Shown here piece after piece: positions 10,560-20,133 of a stretch of DNA of 32,542 nucleotides. The position numbers and the translations under genes were made by a program. This DNA is from Rhodospirillaceae bacterium (GTDB lineage Bacteria; Pseudomonadota; Alphaproteobacteria; Rhodospirillales; Casp-alpha2), in NCBI GenBank assembly GCA_002706405.1, contig PALN01000018.1:3860-36401 (forward strand). Reading direction: 5' to 3'. The notes beneath the pieces were generated by a model. The model had not been told where the DNA came from, did not search any database, and saw nothing but the letters and a program-made list of their open reading frames with translations. The first letter of the stretch is position 1, and each line of letters starts with the position of its first letter.

Positions 10560-12203
10560 ATGACCGTTGAAGTTAACGTCCCGACGTTGGGTGAATCCGT
10601 CACCGAGGCGACCGTCGGCAAATGGACCAAGAATCCGGGCGATGCCGTCGCCATGGACGAGGCCCTGGTCGAACTGGAAACCGATAAGGTGACCATCGAG
10701 GTCAACGCCCCGGCCAACGGAACCTTGGGCGCCATCGTCGCCCAAGAGGGCGAGACGGTCGCCGTCGGGGCCCTTCTGGCAACCATTCAGGAAGGTGCCG
10801 CCCCGGCCAAGACCGAGGCCAAACCGGCGGCGGCAGCGGCGCCGGCCGCCCCGGCAGCCGCACCCGCAGCCGCACCTGCCGCCTCCGGCGGCGGCAAGAC
10901 GGTCGATATTCTCACCCCGACCATGGGCGAAAGCGTGTCGACGGGGACGCTCGGCGCCTGGACCAAACAGGTCGGCGACAGCGTCGACGCCGACGAGGTT
11001 CTGGTCGAGGTCGAAACCGACAAAGTGACCATCGAGGTCAACGCCCCCGCCGCCGGCAAGCTGGCCTCCATCGACATGGCCGCCGGATCGGAAGTGGGCC
11101 CCGGCGTGAAGATCGGCAGCATCGAAGCGGGTGCCGCCGGCACCGCCACAGCAACACCGGCCGCCAAGGTAGCTGCTGCCCCCGCCGCTGCGCCGGCCCC
11201 GGCAGCACCGGCGGCAGCGCCCGCCCCTGCCGCCGCACCGGCACCGGCCGCCACCGGCAGCCGTCCGCCGCTGTCGCCCGCCGTGCGCAAGATGGTTGAT
11301 GACAACGACCTGGACCCGGCCCGCATCGCCGGCACCGGACCCAACGGCCGCATCACCAAGGGTGACGTGCAGCAGGCCATCGCCAACGGCTCCGCCAAGC
11401 GCCAGGCGGCCCCTGCCCCCGCCGCCGCACCCCGCGCCGTCGGACCGGCCCCTACCCTGACCACGGAAAACATGTTCGCGCCGCGCCCGGAACGCCCACC
11501 CAACGATCGCGAGGAACGGGTCAAGCTGTCCAAGCTGCGCCAGGTCATCGCCCGGCGCCTGAAGGAAGCGCAGAACACGGCGGCCATGCTGACGACCTGG
11601 AACGAGGTCGACATGGGCAACGTCATGGCGCTGCGCGCCGAATACAAAGAGGTCTTCGAGAAGAAACACGGGGCCCGCATGGGCTTCATGTCGTTCTTCG
11701 TGCGCGCCGCCTGCATCGCACTCAAGGAATGGCCCGCCGTGAACGCCGAAATCTACGGCGACGAGATCATCTACAAGAACTATTACAACGTCGGCGTCGC
11801 CGTCGGCACGCCGCAGGGCCTGGTCGTTCCCGTGCTCAAGGAAGCGGACAAGATGGGCTTCGCCGACATCGAAGGCGGCATCGCCGATTTTGGCCGCCGC
11901 GCCCGCGACGGCAAGCTGGGCATGGACGAAATGACCGGCGGCACTTTCACCATTTCCAACGGCGGCGTGTTCGGATCGCTCAATTCCATGCCGATCCTCA
12001 ACGTCCCGCAGTCGGCGATCCTGGGCATGCATTCGATCCAGAAGCGCCCCATGGTGGTGAACGACGAAATCGAAATCCGGCCCATGATGCACCTGGCCCT
12101 CAGCTACGATCACCGCATCGTCGACGGCCGCGAGGCGGTCAGCTTCCTGGTCCGTATCAAGCAATGCATCGAAGATCCGCAGCGCATCCTGTTGAACGTG
12201 TGA
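10560..12203 (+). CDS. sucB: 2-oxoglutarate dehydrogenase E2 (dihydrolipoamide succinyltransferase) with two lipoyl domains
   Basis: Core of the 2-oxoglutarate dehydrogenase complex; it transfers the succinyl group from the lipoyl arm to CoA. ATG 10560 is chosen over the TTG at 10557, with AGGGGAAG just upstream. The product is 547 residues, long for SucB (about 400-430) because it carries two lipoyl domains: residues 2-78 (lipoyl Lys43 in ETDKVT) and about 113-190 (Lys155 in ETDKVT). They are separated by an Ala/Pro linker. After a second Ala/Pro linker comes the E3/E1-binding domain (about 235-276, with LSPAVRK and [13 protein letters not shown]). The catalytic acyltransferase domain (about 318-547) contains HRIVDG with H518 and D522. 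The downstream lpd supplies E3. The EVEMGN-like [12 protein letters not shown] block favours succinyl- over acetyltransferase, as does the neighbouring sucA. Confidence 0.96.
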   Translation: MTVEVNVPTLGESVTEATVGKWTKNPGDAVAMDEALVELETDKVTIEVNAPANGTLGAIVAQEGETVAVGALLATIQEGAAPAKTEAKPAAAAAPAAPAAAPAAAPAASGGGKTVDILTPTMGESVSTGTLGAWTKQVGDSVDADEVLVEVETDKVTIEVNAPAAGKLASIDMAAGSEVGPGVKIGSIEAGAAGTATATPAAKVAAAPAAAPAPAAPAAAPAPAAAPAPAATGSRPPLSPAVRKMVDDNDLDPARIAGTGPNGRITKGDVQQAIANGSAKRQAAPAPAAAPRAVGPAPTLTTENMFAPRPERPPNDREERVKLSKLRQVIARRLKEAQNTAAMLTTWNEVDMGNVMALRAEYKEVFEKKHGARMGFMSFFVRAACIALKEWPAVNAEIYGDEIIYKNYYNVGVAVGTPQGLVVPVLKEADKMGFADIEGGIADFGRRARDGKLGMDEMTGGTFTISNGGVFGSLNSMPILNVPQSAILGMHSIQKRPMVVNDEIEIRPMMHLALSYDHRIVDGREAVSFLVRIKQCIEDPQRILLNV

Positions 12204-12240
12204 CGCCGCAGGCTACATTAACAAACGAGACTCCCGAAAC

Positions 12241-12258
12241 GCGATCAGGAGCGATCAG
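12241..12258 (+). repeat. Short direct repeat GCGATCAG at the lpdA translation start
   Basis: GCGATCAG is present at 12241-12248 and again at 12251-12258. The AGGAG ribosome site of lpdA (12247-12251) falls between the copies. It may be chance or a small duplication. Confidence 0.4.
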
Positions 12259-12261
12259 ATT

Positions 12262-13686
12262 ATGAGTGACGTTTACGACCTGGTGGTCATCGGCGGCGGG
12301 CCTGCCGGCTACGTCGCCGCCATCCGCGCGGCGCAGCTGGGCATGAAGGCGGCCGTCGTCGAAGGACGCGGCGCCCTGGGCGGAACCTGCCTCAACGTGG
12401 GCTGCATCCCGTCGAAGGCGATGCTGCAGTCGTCCCACCACTTTGAGATGGCGGACAAGGAATTCTCCCATCACGGGATCGACGTGTCGGGTCTCAAGCT
12501 CAACCTGAAGACCATGCTGGCGCGCAAGGACAAGGTGGTCGAGAGCCTGACCGGCGGAATCGAGATGCTGATGAAGAAGAACAAGGTCACGTATCTCAAG
12601 GGTTGGGGCAAGATCGAAGCCGTCGGCAAGGTGTCGGTGAAGCCGCTCGACGGCAAGGGCAAGCCCCAGGTTCTCGAGACCGCCAACATCCTGATCGCCA
12701 CCGGCTCCGAGGTCACGCCCCTGCCCGGCGTGACCATCGACGAAAAACAGATCGTTTCAAGCACCGGTGCCCTGTCGCTGCCCAAGGTGCCGAAGACCAT
12801 GGCCGTGATCGGCGCCGGGGTCATCGGGCTGGAGCTCGGCAGTGTGTGGCGACGCCTGGGTGCCGAGGTGACGGTTATCGAATTCCTCGACATGGCGCTT
12901 CCCGGCATGGACGGGGAAGTGTCCAAGTACGCGCAACGCATCCTCACCAAGCAGGGCCTGACCTTCAAGATGAAGACCAAGGTGACCGGGGCCAAGGCCG
13001 GCAAGGGCGGCGTGACCCTGACCATGGAGCCGCGCGACGCCAAAGACAGTGGGGGCAAGGCGGAAACCCTGAAGGTGGACGTGGTGCTGGTCGCCATCGG
13101 CCGCCGGCCGTTCACCGAAGGCCTGGGCCTGAAGGAAGTGGGGGTCGAGGTCGGCGAGCGCGGGTTCATCCCCGTCGATGCCGATTACCAGACCAACGTG
13201 GAAGGCATCTATGCCATCGGCGACGTGATCGGCGGTGCCATGCTGGCCCATAAGGCCGAGGACGAAGGCGTCGTCTGCGCCGAAATCATGGCCGGGCAGA
13301 CCGGGCATATCGATTACGGCGCCATTCCGGGCATCGTCTACACCCATCCGGAGATCGCCTCCGTCGGCAAGACCGAGGAACAGTTGAAAGAAGCGGGCAT
13401 CGCCTACAACAAGGGGAAATTTCCCTTCACCGCCAACTCCCGCGCGCGCTGCAACGACGACACGGACGGCTTCGTGAAGATTCTGGCCGACGCGACGACG
13501 GACAAGGTTCTCGGCTGCCACATCGTCGGACCCCAGGCCGGCGACCTTATTCAGGAGGTCGTCAATGTCATGGAATTCGAAGGCTCGGCCGAGGACATCG
13601 CCCGCATCTGCCACGGCCATCCGGGCCTGCCGGAATCGGTCAAGGAAGCGGCGCTTGGCGTCGCGGGGCGCGCGATCCACATCTGA
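12262..13686 (+). CDS. lpdA: Dihydrolipoamide dehydrogenase (E3)
   Basis: FAD flavoprotein that reoxidises the dihydrolipoyl arms of SucB using NAD+. It has 474 residues, full length. The FAD-binding GGGPAGYVAAIRAAQLG (11-27) is followed by the redox disulfide GGTCLNVGCIPSK (C43 and C48). The second Rossmann motif VIGAGVIGLELGSVWRRLGA binds NAD. YAIGDV contacts FAD, and the C-terminal HGHPGLPESVKE provides the catalytic His453-Glu458 pair. AGGAG at 12247-12251 precedes the ATG by 10 bases. It is the last gene of the suc run, so this E3 is probably dedicated to the 2-oxoglutarate complex, though it could also serve pyruvate dehydrogenase. Confidence 0.97.
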   Translation: MSDVYDLVVIGGGPAGYVAAIRAAQLGMKAAVVEGRGALGGTCLNVGCIPSKAMLQSSHHFEMADKEFSHHGIDVSGLKLNLKTMLARKDKVVESLTGGIEMLMKKNKVTYLKGWGKIEAVGKVSVKPLDGKGKPQVLETANILIATGSEVTPLPGVTIDEKQIVSSTGALSLPKVPKTMAVIGAGVIGLELGSVWRRLGAEVTVIEFLDMALPGMDGEVSKYAQRILTKQGLTFKMKTKVTGAKAGKGGVTLTMEPRDAKDSGGKAETLKVDVVLVAIGRRPFTEGLGLKEVGVEVGERGFIPVDADYQTNVEGIYAIGDVIGGAMLAHKAEDEGVVCAEIMAGQTGHIDYGAIPGIVYTHPEIASVGKTEEQLKEAGIAYNKGKFPFTANSRARCNDDTDGFVKILADATTDKVLGCHIVGPQAGDLIQEVVNVMEFEGSAEDIARICHGHPGLPESVKEAALGVAGRAIHI

Positions 13687-13696
13687 TCTCCACTGT

Positions 13697-13738
13697 ATTG
13701 GTCCCTCGACCAATGGCGCGTCTTGTACACTGACGCGC
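13697..13738 (+). promoter_or_regulatory. Two adjacent dyads downstream of lpdA
   Basis: ATTGGT-6-ACCAAT (13697-13714) is followed at once by GCGCGTC-9-GACGCGC (13716-13738). They begin 10 bases after the lpdA stop and could mark the 3' end of the suc transcript, but there is no T-run after either, so intrinsic termination is doubtful. The remaining bases to 13841 hold a T6 run at 13773-13778 with only a 4-bp stem before it. Confidence 0.3.
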
Positions 13739-13841
13739 ATGAATGGCCGTTTTCATCCATCTAGGCATCGGCGTTTTTTAGTGGTCTAAACGTCTGCTCC
13801 TCCTGGCGTTCGCCGGGGCGTCGTTCGACGAAAGATGGATC

Positions 13842-14678
13842 ATGGACACCTGGATTCTCGCGCTGGTTCTGCTGGCGGCCGCTCTTCACGCGGGTTGGAA
13901 CCTGCTGGTCAAGATGGGCGGCGACAAGCTCGCCACCGCCGGTGTTCTGGTCGGGATCAGCAGTCTGGCATGCCTTTTCCTGCTGCCGTTCTTTCCGATT
14001 CCGGACCCCGCTGCCTGGCCCTATATCGTGGCATCCGCCGTGCTGCATATGGGCTATCGCCTGTTTCTCGTTCGCGCCTACCACCACGGCGACATGGGCG
14101 TCGTCTATCCCATTGCCCGCGGCCTGTCGCCCGTGCTCGTCGCGATCGGTGCGCTCTGGTTCGCGGGGGAAACCCTGGCCCCCATCCACATGGCGGCCAT
14201 CGCCGCCATCGCGACCGCCATTTCCGGTCTGACCTTCGCCGGCGGCTGGCGAAGTCTGCCGTTTCTGGCCGTCGCCTTGGCCTTCGCCACGGCCGTCTTC
14301 ATCGCCACCTACACGGTTGTCGACGGCCTCGGCGGTCGGCTCGCGGGCAATGCCCATGCCTATTTCATCTGGATGAAAGTGCTCGATGGGGTGCTGTTCA
14401 CCGGCCTGCTGCTCTGCCTACGGGGGCGCAGTCTCCTCGTCGCGCTGCGCGCCAATTGGCGGCCGGGAATATTCGGGGCGGCGATGTCGACGGGTGCTTA
14501 TTGGATCGTCATCTGGGCCATGAGCGTCACCCCCATGGCGCCGGTGTCGGCCGTGCGCGAAACCAGCGTCCTGTTCGCCGCCTTGCTGGCCGGCTTCGTT
14601 CTGAAGGAAGGCCATTTGGCGCTGCGCCTGACGGCGGCCGCTGTCATCGCCGCCGGGGTGATCGGCCTGCAGTTCTAG
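13842..14678 (+). CDS. EamA/DMT-family transporter
   Basis: Inner-membrane protein of 278 residues, predicted member of the drug/metabolite transporter superfamily. Two EamA-type halves are visible (about 4-135 and 150-276), giving roughly ten hydrophobic segments. The first half contains HAGWNLLVK and the RAYHHGDMGVVYPIARGLSPVLVAI block with the conserved PIARG helix, and the second contains TPMAPVSAVRETSVLFAALLAGFVLKE, its counterpart. The substrate cannot be told from sequence. The start at 13842 keeps the first hydrophobic segment intact. A second open frame almost the same length runs in another phase and is compositional only. It may be co-transcribed with the MFS gene 51 bases downstream. 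Confidence 0.88.
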   Translation: MDTWILALVLLAAALHAGWNLLVKMGGDKLATAGVLVGISSLACLFLLPFFPIPDPAAWPYIVASAVLHMGYRLFLVRAYHHGDMGVVYPIARGLSPVLVAIGALWFAGETLAPIHMAAIAAIATAISGLTFAGGWRSLPFLAVALAFATAVFIATYTVVDGLGGRLAGNAHAYFIWMKVLDGVLFTGLLLCLRGRSLLVALRANWRPGIFGAAMSTGAYWIVIWAMSVTPMAPVSAVRETSVLFAALLAGFVLKEGHLALRLTAAAVIAAGVIGLQF

Positions 14679-14729
14679 GCCCGATCCCGGGACGCGACGA
14701 AACGCGCAGATAAGGGTAATCTTCAGACC

Positions 14730-15950
14730 ATGTTCCGTACCCCCGGCCCCGTCCTGATCACCGTGCTGATGTGCCTGGCGCAGGTCGCGACCCTGGTCGA
14801 TGTCTTCGTCTTCGCCACATTGATCCGCACCTTCGAGACCGAATGGCTTTTGACCAAGGTCGAACAGGGCTGGGTTCTCGGCATCTATCATGCCGGTTAC
14901 GTGCTCGCCGTGCCCGTCATCATGGCCCTGACCGACCGGGTCGACGCCCGGCGCCTCTACATGGCGGGATGCCTGTTCATCGCCGTCGCCGCCACGGGTT
15001 TCGCCTTCCTGGCCGAAGGCTTCTGGTCCGCCCTGCTGTTCCGGGCCCTGTCCGGCTTCGGCTTCGCCGCCACCTACATGCCGGGGCTGCGCGTGCTGGT
15101 CGACCGCTATTCCGGCGGCAACGAAAGCCGGGCCATCGCCTTCTATACCTCCAGTTGGTCCTTGGGCACGGCGGTCAGCTACCTGCTGGCCGGCGTGTTG
15201 GGCGAAACGCTCGGCTGGCAGGCCGCCTTCCTGGCCGGCGGGGCCGGTGCGCTCGTCGCCCTGGTCTTGGTCGCGGTCTGCCTGACGCCCCTGGCCCCGA
15301 CGCGGGCGCCGGAACCCACGCGCCTGCTCGATTTCCGCCCGGTGCTGCGCAACCGCCCGGCCATGGGCTATGTGCTGGGCTATGCCGCCCATACTTACGA
15401 GCTTCTGGCCTTCCGCGCCTGGCTGGTCGCCTTCCTGGCTTTCTCCCTGACCCAGCAGGCCGAACCCATGGTCGGTTGGCTGGCGGAACCGTCGCGCATC
15501 GCCATGTTCACGGCGGTCGCCGCCATGCTGTCCTCCATCGCCGGCAACGAGCTGGCCCAGCGCCTCGATCGGCCCCGCTTCATCGCCGTCGTGCAATGCG
15601 TGACGGCGAGCCTGGCCTGCGTCATCGGCTTTATGGGGGCGATGTCCTACGAAGCGGTGGTGGCGCTGGTCATCCTGTACGCCCTGCTGGTGCAGGCGGA
15701 TTCGGCCTCGCTCACCGCCGGCGTGGTGGGGGCGGCCGAGGACGGCCGCCGGGGGGCCACCCTCGCGGTCTACAATCTGCTCGGCTGGACCTGCGGCTTC
15801 GCCGGGCCGGTGCTGGTCGGCGCGGTGCTGGGTGCGGCCGGCACGGAAAGCACCGCCGGCTGGGGCTTGGCCTTCATGACCATGGGGGGGGTGACGTTCC
15901 TGGGCGCGGCCGCGGTTAGAATCCTCGCGGGCGGGCGGCCCGCGGCCTAG
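14730..15950 (+). CDS. Major facilitator superfamily transporter
   Basis: Polytopic inner-membrane transporter of 406 residues with about 12 hydrophobic segments in two six-helix halves. The loop 2-3 signature is visible as ALTDRVDARRLYMAGCLF, followed by FRALSGFGFAATYMPGLRVLVDRYSGGNESRAIAFYTSSWSLGTA split over helices 4-5, typical of MFS efflux or uptake proteins of the YfkF/CynX-like kind. The substrate is unknown. An AAGGG lies about 15 bases before the ATG. Its TAG overlaps the xerC stop on the opposite strand within CTAG (15947-15950), so the two genes converge with no spacer or terminator. Confidence 0.88.
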   Translation: MFRTPGPVLITVLMCLAQVATLVDVFVFATLIRTFETEWLLTKVEQGWVLGIYHAGYVLAVPVIMALTDRVDARRLYMAGCLFIAVAATGFAFLAEGFWSALLFRALSGFGFAATYMPGLRVLVDRYSGGNESRAIAFYTSSWSLGTAVSYLLAGVLGETLGWQAAFLAGGAGALVALVLVAVCLTPLAPTRAPEPTRLLDFRPVLRNRPAMGYVLGYAAHTYELLAFRAWLVAFLAFSLTQQAEPMVGWLAEPSRIAMFTAVAAMLSSIAGNELAQRLDRPRFIAVVQCVTASLACVIGFMGAMSYEAVVALVILYALLVQADSASLTAGVVGAAEDGRRGATLAVYNLLGWTCGFAGPVLVGAVLGAAGTESTAGWGLAFMTMGGVTFLGAAAVRILAGGRPAA

Positions 15951-16909
15951 CCCTTCTTGCGCGCCCTCGGATGGGCGTCTTCGTAGACGGCGCTAAGCCG
16001 CGCCATGTCGACATCCGTATACCGCTGCGTGGTCGACAAGGACGCATGGCCCAGCAGTTCCTGAATGGTGCGCAGGTCACCGCCGCCCGCCAGAAGATGG
16101 GTGGCATAGGAATGGCGCAGCGCATGGGGTGTCGCCGTTTCCGGCAGGCCGAGAAGGGCGCGCAGGTTGCGCACCCGCGCCTGGGCGACCCCGGCGGCAA
16201 GCCGCCCGCCGCGAAGCCCCAGGAACAGCGGCGTATCGCCGTCGCCGGCAATCGGACACACCTCCAGATAGGCGGCGATTGCCTGACGCACCGCCGGCAG
16301 GACCGGAACCAGGCGGTCCTTGTTGCCCTTGCCGCGCACCATCATGGTGTCGGCCGGATTGCCGTAAAGCCCCGGCGCCTGGCTGCGGTTCAGGTCCAGG
16401 GCCTCGCCGATTCGCAACCCGCAGCCGTAAAGCAGCGTCAGCAATGCCCGGTCACGCAGCCCGATCCAGGTGTCGTCGGCCAGATCCGGCGCCGACAAGA
16501 TCAGGTCGAAGGCTTCCTCGATGCTCAACGCCTTGGGCACGGACTTGGGCACCCGGGGCGTGCGCAGGGCGCTGATGGCCGAATTGCGCACCACCCCCTG
16601 CTTTTCCAGATAGCGGAAGAACCCGCGCAGGCAGGACAACGCCCGGGCGATGGAGGTCCGCGACAGTTCCCGGCGGTTCAGTTCCGCCAGCCAGGCGCGG
16701 AAGTCGAGCGGCTTCAGGGTTTCGAGGTCCTTGAGCCCCGGCGGTCCCCCGAGATGACCGGCCAGAAACCGCAAAAAGCCTGCAAGGTCGTGCTGGTAGC
16801 CCGTGAGGGTATGGACCGAATAGCGCTTCTCATGAGCCAGCCAGTCCCGCCACCGCGCCGCCGCGGCCGCCAAGGCAGGATCGCAGGTCAGCTCCGGCGC
16901 AAGGGTCAC
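15947..16909 (-). CDS. xerC: Tyrosine recombinase XerC
   Basis: Site-specific recombinase that, with XerD, resolves chromosome dimers at dif. It has 320 residues. The N-terminal SAM-like DNA-binding domain covers about 15-110. The catalytic set is complete: R166 (LRIGEALDL), K194 (RGKGNKDRLVPV), H262 and R265 (PHALRHSYATHLL), H288 (LLGHASLSTTQ) and nucleophile Y297 (RYTDVD). The start is GTG at 16909, overlapping the DUF484 stop in GTGA (16906-16909), so it is translationally coupled. The DUF484 partner immediately upstream is the arrangement seen with xerC rather than xerD in other Proteobacteria, which decides the name. It is not part of an integron or prophage, since no element boundaries are visible. 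Confidence 0.92.
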   Translation of the reverse strand: MTLAPELTCDPALAAAAARWRDWLAHEKRYSVHTLTGYQHDLAGFLRFLAGHLGGPPGLKDLETLKPLDFRAWLAELNRRELSRTSIARALSCLRGFFRYLEKQGVVRNSAISALRTPRVPKSVPKALSIEEAFDLILSAPDLADDTWIGLRDRALLTLLYGCGLRIGEALDLNRSQAPGLYGNPADTMMVRGKGNKDRLVPVLPAVRQAIAAYLEVCPIAGDGDTPLFLGLRGGRLAAGVAQARVRNLRALLGLPETATPHALRHSYATHLLAGGGDLRTIQELLGHASLSTTQRYTDVDMARLSAVYEDAHPRARKKG

Positions 16910-17655
16910 ATCGAGGGTTCCTGCATGCGGTCGATGCAGTTTTCCAGCACGCGGGCGAGGAACACCACCAGTTCCGTGCCCTGGCCCGGCTGGAAAAACG
17001 AATCGGAGCGCGATCCCAGCGCCATCAGGCCCACGGGCGTGCGCTGACCGGGGCGCAGGCGCGCCACGGCGGCGGATTGCACCAGGCCGGCGGCGGCCCC
17101 GAATACGGAGCCGTCATCGGCGATATCACGATACAGCTTGGCCGGGCCGCCCGCCCCCAGCAGGGCATCGACCAGGCCCGGTTTCAGGTCGGCGATTTCC
17201 GGCGAGATCAGCCAGGAAAGAGGATTGTCCGACGGCTCGTAGCCGACGCAGACCACATCGACATCCAAAAGCCGGGCCAGGTCGTCATTGACGACACGGA
17301 TCAGGGACTCGAAATCGCGCGCGCCCAGAAGGGCCAACACGGCCGCATGAGTGCGCTGCTGCACCGACATGTTGGAGCGCGAGGTCTCGATCACGTCGCG
17401 CACGCATTCGCGCAGTTCCTCGACCGCCTCTTTCTGCTGGTTCAACAGGGCTTGCTGGAAATCCACCACCTGGGCCCCTTCCTGAGGAACGTCCTGGGCG
17501 AATCGGCCCGGCATGTTCATGAAGGACAGCACTTCCAGGCGCTCGCGGAAGAAGTCGGGATGGGCCACCAGGAATTCGGCCACATCGTCGTCCGACAGGC
17601 GGATATCCGCCGTTTCCAGGGTCTCGGCGGTGACATCGTCCTTACCTTGGGACAT
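16906..17655 (-). CDS. DUF484 family protein (GAF-like)
   Basis: A protein of 249 residues of the DUF484 family, which has a GAF-like fold and is regularly encoded just before xerC; its biochemical role is not established. Visible features are the N-terminal LSDDDVAEFLVAHPDFF block typical of the family, a predicted helical stretch with repeated charged residues (about 68-110), and a C-terminal half with VVCVGYE, LGAGGPAKLYRD, SAAVARLRPG and VGLMALGSRSDSFFQPGQGTELVVFLARVLENC, all family-typical. AAAGGA precedes the ATG by about 8-10 bases. It forms an operon with xerC and is divergent from priA. Confidence 0.88.
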   Translation of the reverse strand: MSQGKDDVTAETLETADIRLSDDDVAEFLVAHPDFFRERLEVLSFMNMPGRFAQDVPQEGAQVVDFQQALLNQQKEAVEELRECVRDVIETSRSNMSVQQRTHAAVLALLGARDFESLIRVVNDDLARLLDVDVVCVGYEPSDNPLSWLISPEIADLKPGLVDALLGAGGPAKLYRDIADDGSVFGAAAGLVQSAAVARLRPGQRTPVGLMALGSRSDSFFQPGQGTELVVFLARVLENCIDRMQEPSM

Positions 17656-17708
17656 CCCTTGGGTCCTTTCGTACTCACGCGCGGTGAAGGCGCGCCCCTA
17701 TGATCCCT

Positions 17709-17716
17709 ATTATAAT
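17709..17716. promoter_or_regulatory. Overlapping bidirectional -10 elements between DUF484 and priA
   Basis: ATTATAAT contains a consensus TATAAT on the plus strand (17711-17716) and another on the minus strand (17714-17709). Predicted transcription starts would be near 17723 (toward priA) and 17702 (toward DUF484-xerC), each suitably placed before its gene. Consensus -35 hexamers are not evident on either side. Confidence 0.45.
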
Positions 17717-17783
17717 GCCAAGCACCCCCGCCCCCATAGGACGGGCACATCGCCGCGCCCCCAAGGGAACCCCGGACGCCCCT

Positions 17784-20000
17784 ATGACAGACGCCGACAT
17801 GACAGACGCCCGCCCTGATGACGCGACACCGTTCCCGCCGGGAACGCGGGTCGCCGTGCGCCTGCCGCTGCCCCTGGCCGATGCCTATGATTACCGGGTG
17901 CCGGCGGACCTGACCCTGACGGCGGGCGACTTCGTACGCGTTCCCCTGGGCCCGCGCCGCATGGTCGGCGTCGTCTGGGGCCCCGGCACCGGCGACGTGC
18001 CCGACGCCAAGATGAAAGAAGTCGTCGGGCGCCTCGACGCGCCGCCCATGACCGCTGAGGCCATGGCCTTCGTCGACTGGGTCGCCGACTACACCTTGAA
18101 CTCGCCGGGGGCGGTCCTGCGCATGGCGCTGAGCGTGCCGGAAGCGCTGGAGCCGCCCAAGGCATTGACCGGCTACCGCCCCGCCGATCCCCTGCCCAAC
18201 CTCAAGATGACACCGGCCCGCGACCGCGTGCTCGCCGCCGCCGGCGACGGCCCGCCCCGCCAGGCGGCGGAGCTCGCCCGTCTTGCCGGCGTCACGCCCG
18301 GCGTGGTCACCGGCCTGGCCAAGGTCGGCGGGCTGGTCGCCTGCGACCTGCCGACCTTTCCCCCGCCGACGCCGCCGGACCTGGACCGCCCCGGCCCGGA
18401 CCTGTCGGCGGAACAGGCGGCGGCAGCCGATTCGCTGAGCGCGGCCGTGCACGACGGATTTTCCGTCCAGGTTCTGGAAGGCGTGCCGGGATCGGGCAAG
18501 ACCGAGGTCTATCTGCAGGCCGTGGCCGAAGCCATCAACCAGGGCCGCCAGGTCCTGGTGCTGCTGCCGGAAATCGCCCTGTCGGCGCAATGGTTGGAGC
18601 GCTTTCAGGCCCGCTTCGGCAGCCAGCCGGCCTTGTGGCATTCGGAAGTGACCCAGGCCCAGCGGCGGGAAACCTGGCGCCATGTGGCGCTTGGCCAGGC
18701 CGACGTGGTGGTGGGCGCGCGCTCGGCCCTGTTCCTGCCGTTCCGGGATTTGGGCCTGATCATCATCGACGAGGAACACGACGGATCCTTCAAGCAGGAA
18801 GAAGGCGTCGTCTACAACGCCCGCGACATGGCCGTAGTGCGCGCCCGGCTGGGCCGCATCCCCGTGGTTCTGGTCTCCGCCACCCCGTCTTTGGAAACCC
18901 AGGCCAATGTCGACCGGGGCCGCTACACCCATCTGCATCTGCCGGCGCGCCACGGCGGCGCCGACCTGCCTGATATCGAACTGGTCAACATGACCAAGAC
19001 GCCCCCGCAGCGCGGGCAGTGGTTGTCCCCGCCGCTGCGCGAGGCCGTGACGGCGACGATCGAGCGCGGCGAACAGGCCCTGCTGTTCCTCAACCGCCGG
19101 GGCTACGCGCCACTGACCCTGTGCCGAACCTGCGGCCACCGCCTGCAATGTCCGCAATGCACGGCATGGCTGGTCGAACACCGGCTGCTGCAGCGCCTGC
19201 AATGCCACCATTGCGGCTACCAGATGGCCCCGCCCCCCGCCTGTCCGGAATGCGGGACCGAGGATTCGCTGGTGCCCTGCGGGCCGGGGGTCGAGCGCCT
19301 GGAGGAAGAGGTCCGCGCCCTCTACCCCGACGCCCGCATCGCCATGGCGACATCGGACAATCTGTACAATCAGCGCACGGCGCGCGAGTTCGTCCACCGC
19401 ATCGAAGCCCATGAGGTCGACCTGATCATCGGCACCCAGATCGTCGCCAAGGGCTACCATTTCCCGCTGCTGACCCTGGTCGGCGTGATCGACGCGGACC
19501 TGGGATTGTCCGGCGGCGACCTGCGGGCGGCGGAGCGCACCTATCAGCTGCTTTACCAGGTCGCCGGCCGGGCCGGGCGGGCGGACCGCCCGGGCCGCGT
19601 GCTGATCCAGACCTTCATGCCCGAACATCCGGTGATGGCGGCGATCCAGCAAGGCGACCGGGCGGCCTTCCTGGCGGCCGAGGCCAAGGGCCGCGAAGAG
19701 GCCCATATGCCGCCTTACGGCCGCCTGGTCGGTGTCATCGTGTCGGGCACGGATGAGGCTGCGGTCGATGCCGGTGCCCGCGCGCTCGGCCGCGCGGCCC
19801 CGAAAGGGGCCGATATCCAGGTCCTGGGGCCGGCCCCGGCGCCGCTCGCCATGATCCGAGGCCGCCATCGCCGCCGGCTGTTGTTGAAGGCCGGGCGCGG
19901 CACGGCGGTGCAGCCTTTGGTGCGGGCCTGGATCAAGCGCGCCAGCATTCCGAAAAAGGTTCGCGTGCTGATCGATGTGGACCCTTATTCGTTCATGTGA
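17784..20000 (+). CDS. priA: Primosomal replication restart helicase PriA
   Basis: 3'-to-5' DNA helicase that reloads the replisome at stalled forks. Taking ATG 17784 gives 738 residues. The frame is open back to 17700, but 17784 is favoured because a TATAAT lies at 17711-17716 and homology starts later; ATG 17799 is also possible. The 3' DNA-binding domain lies in about 20-110. Walker A is GVPGSGKT (233-240), the DEEH box is at 329-332 and motif III is VSATPSLE. Eight zinc-binding Cys are present (447, 450, 456, 459, 474, 477, 487, 490). Motif V is [12 protein letters not shown] and motif VI is [13 protein letters not shown]. All key residues are intact. The atp operon follows after 243 bases. 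Confidence 0.95.
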   Translation: MTDADMTDARPDDATPFPPGTRVAVRLPLPLADAYDYRVPADLTLTAGDFVRVPLGPRRMVGVVWGPGTGDVPDAKMKEVVGRLDAPPMTAEAMAFVDWVADYTLNSPGAVLRMALSVPEALEPPKALTGYRPADPLPNLKMTPARDRVLAAAGDGPPRQAAELARLAGVTPGVVTGLAKVGGLVACDLPTFPPPTPPDLDRPGPDLSAEQAAAADSLSAAVHDGFSVQVLEGVPGSGKTEVYLQAVAEAINQGRQVLVLLPEIALSAQWLERFQARFGSQPALWHSEVTQAQRRETWRHVALGQADVVVGARSALFLPFRDLGLIIIDEEHDGSFKQEEGVVYNARDMAVVRARLGRIPVVLVSATPSLETQANVDRGRYTHLHLPARHGGADLPDIELVNMTKTPPQRGQWLSPPLREAVTATIERGEQALLFLNRRGYAPLTLCRTCGHRLQCPQCTAWLVEHRLLQRLQCHHCGYQMAPPPACPECGTEDSLVPCGPGVERLEEEVRALYPDARIAMATSDNLYNQRTAREFVHRIEAHEVDLIIGTQIVAKGYHFPLLTLVGVIDADLGLSGGDLRAAERTYQLLYQVAGRAGRADRPGRVLIQTFMPEHPVMAAIQQGDRAAFLAAEAKGREEAHMPPYGRLVGVIVSGTDEAAVDAGARALGRAAPKGADIQVLGPAPAPLAMIRGRHRRRLLLKAGRGTAVQPLVRAWIKRASIPKKVRVLIDVDPYSFM

Positions 20001-20054
20001 GGGACCGTGCAATCGACCTTGAAAATACCCCCGATACGGGTCCAATCGGAGGTC

Positions 20055-20071
20055 TTTCACAGTCTGTGAAA
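20055..20071 (+). promoter_or_regulatory. Perfect 8-bp palindrome TTTCACAG-T-CTGTGAAA upstream of atpH
   Basis: Two exact 8-base half sites flank one central base, 55 bases after the priA stop and about 170 before atpH. The one-base spacer makes a protein-binding operator more likely than an RNA hairpin. The binding protein is unknown. Confidence 0.4.
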
Positions 20072-20133
20072 AAACCCGGGCGACTCTGGTTGCATGCGCG
20101 AAACCTCTGTGGTAGGACTGGCCGCGCTTTTCA

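Noticed and set aside
10287..12164. A 625-codon open frame opposite sucB, and a 710-codon one opposite sucA (7389-9521)
   Set aside because: Both are antisense shadows with low-complexity Gly/Arg/Asp/His composition and no motifs, lying wholly over well-supported genes.
15947..16909. XerC-like gene as a mobile-element integrase
   Set aside because: It is coupled to DUF484 beside priA, a chromosomal housekeeping setting, with no attachment-site repeats or phage genes nearby.
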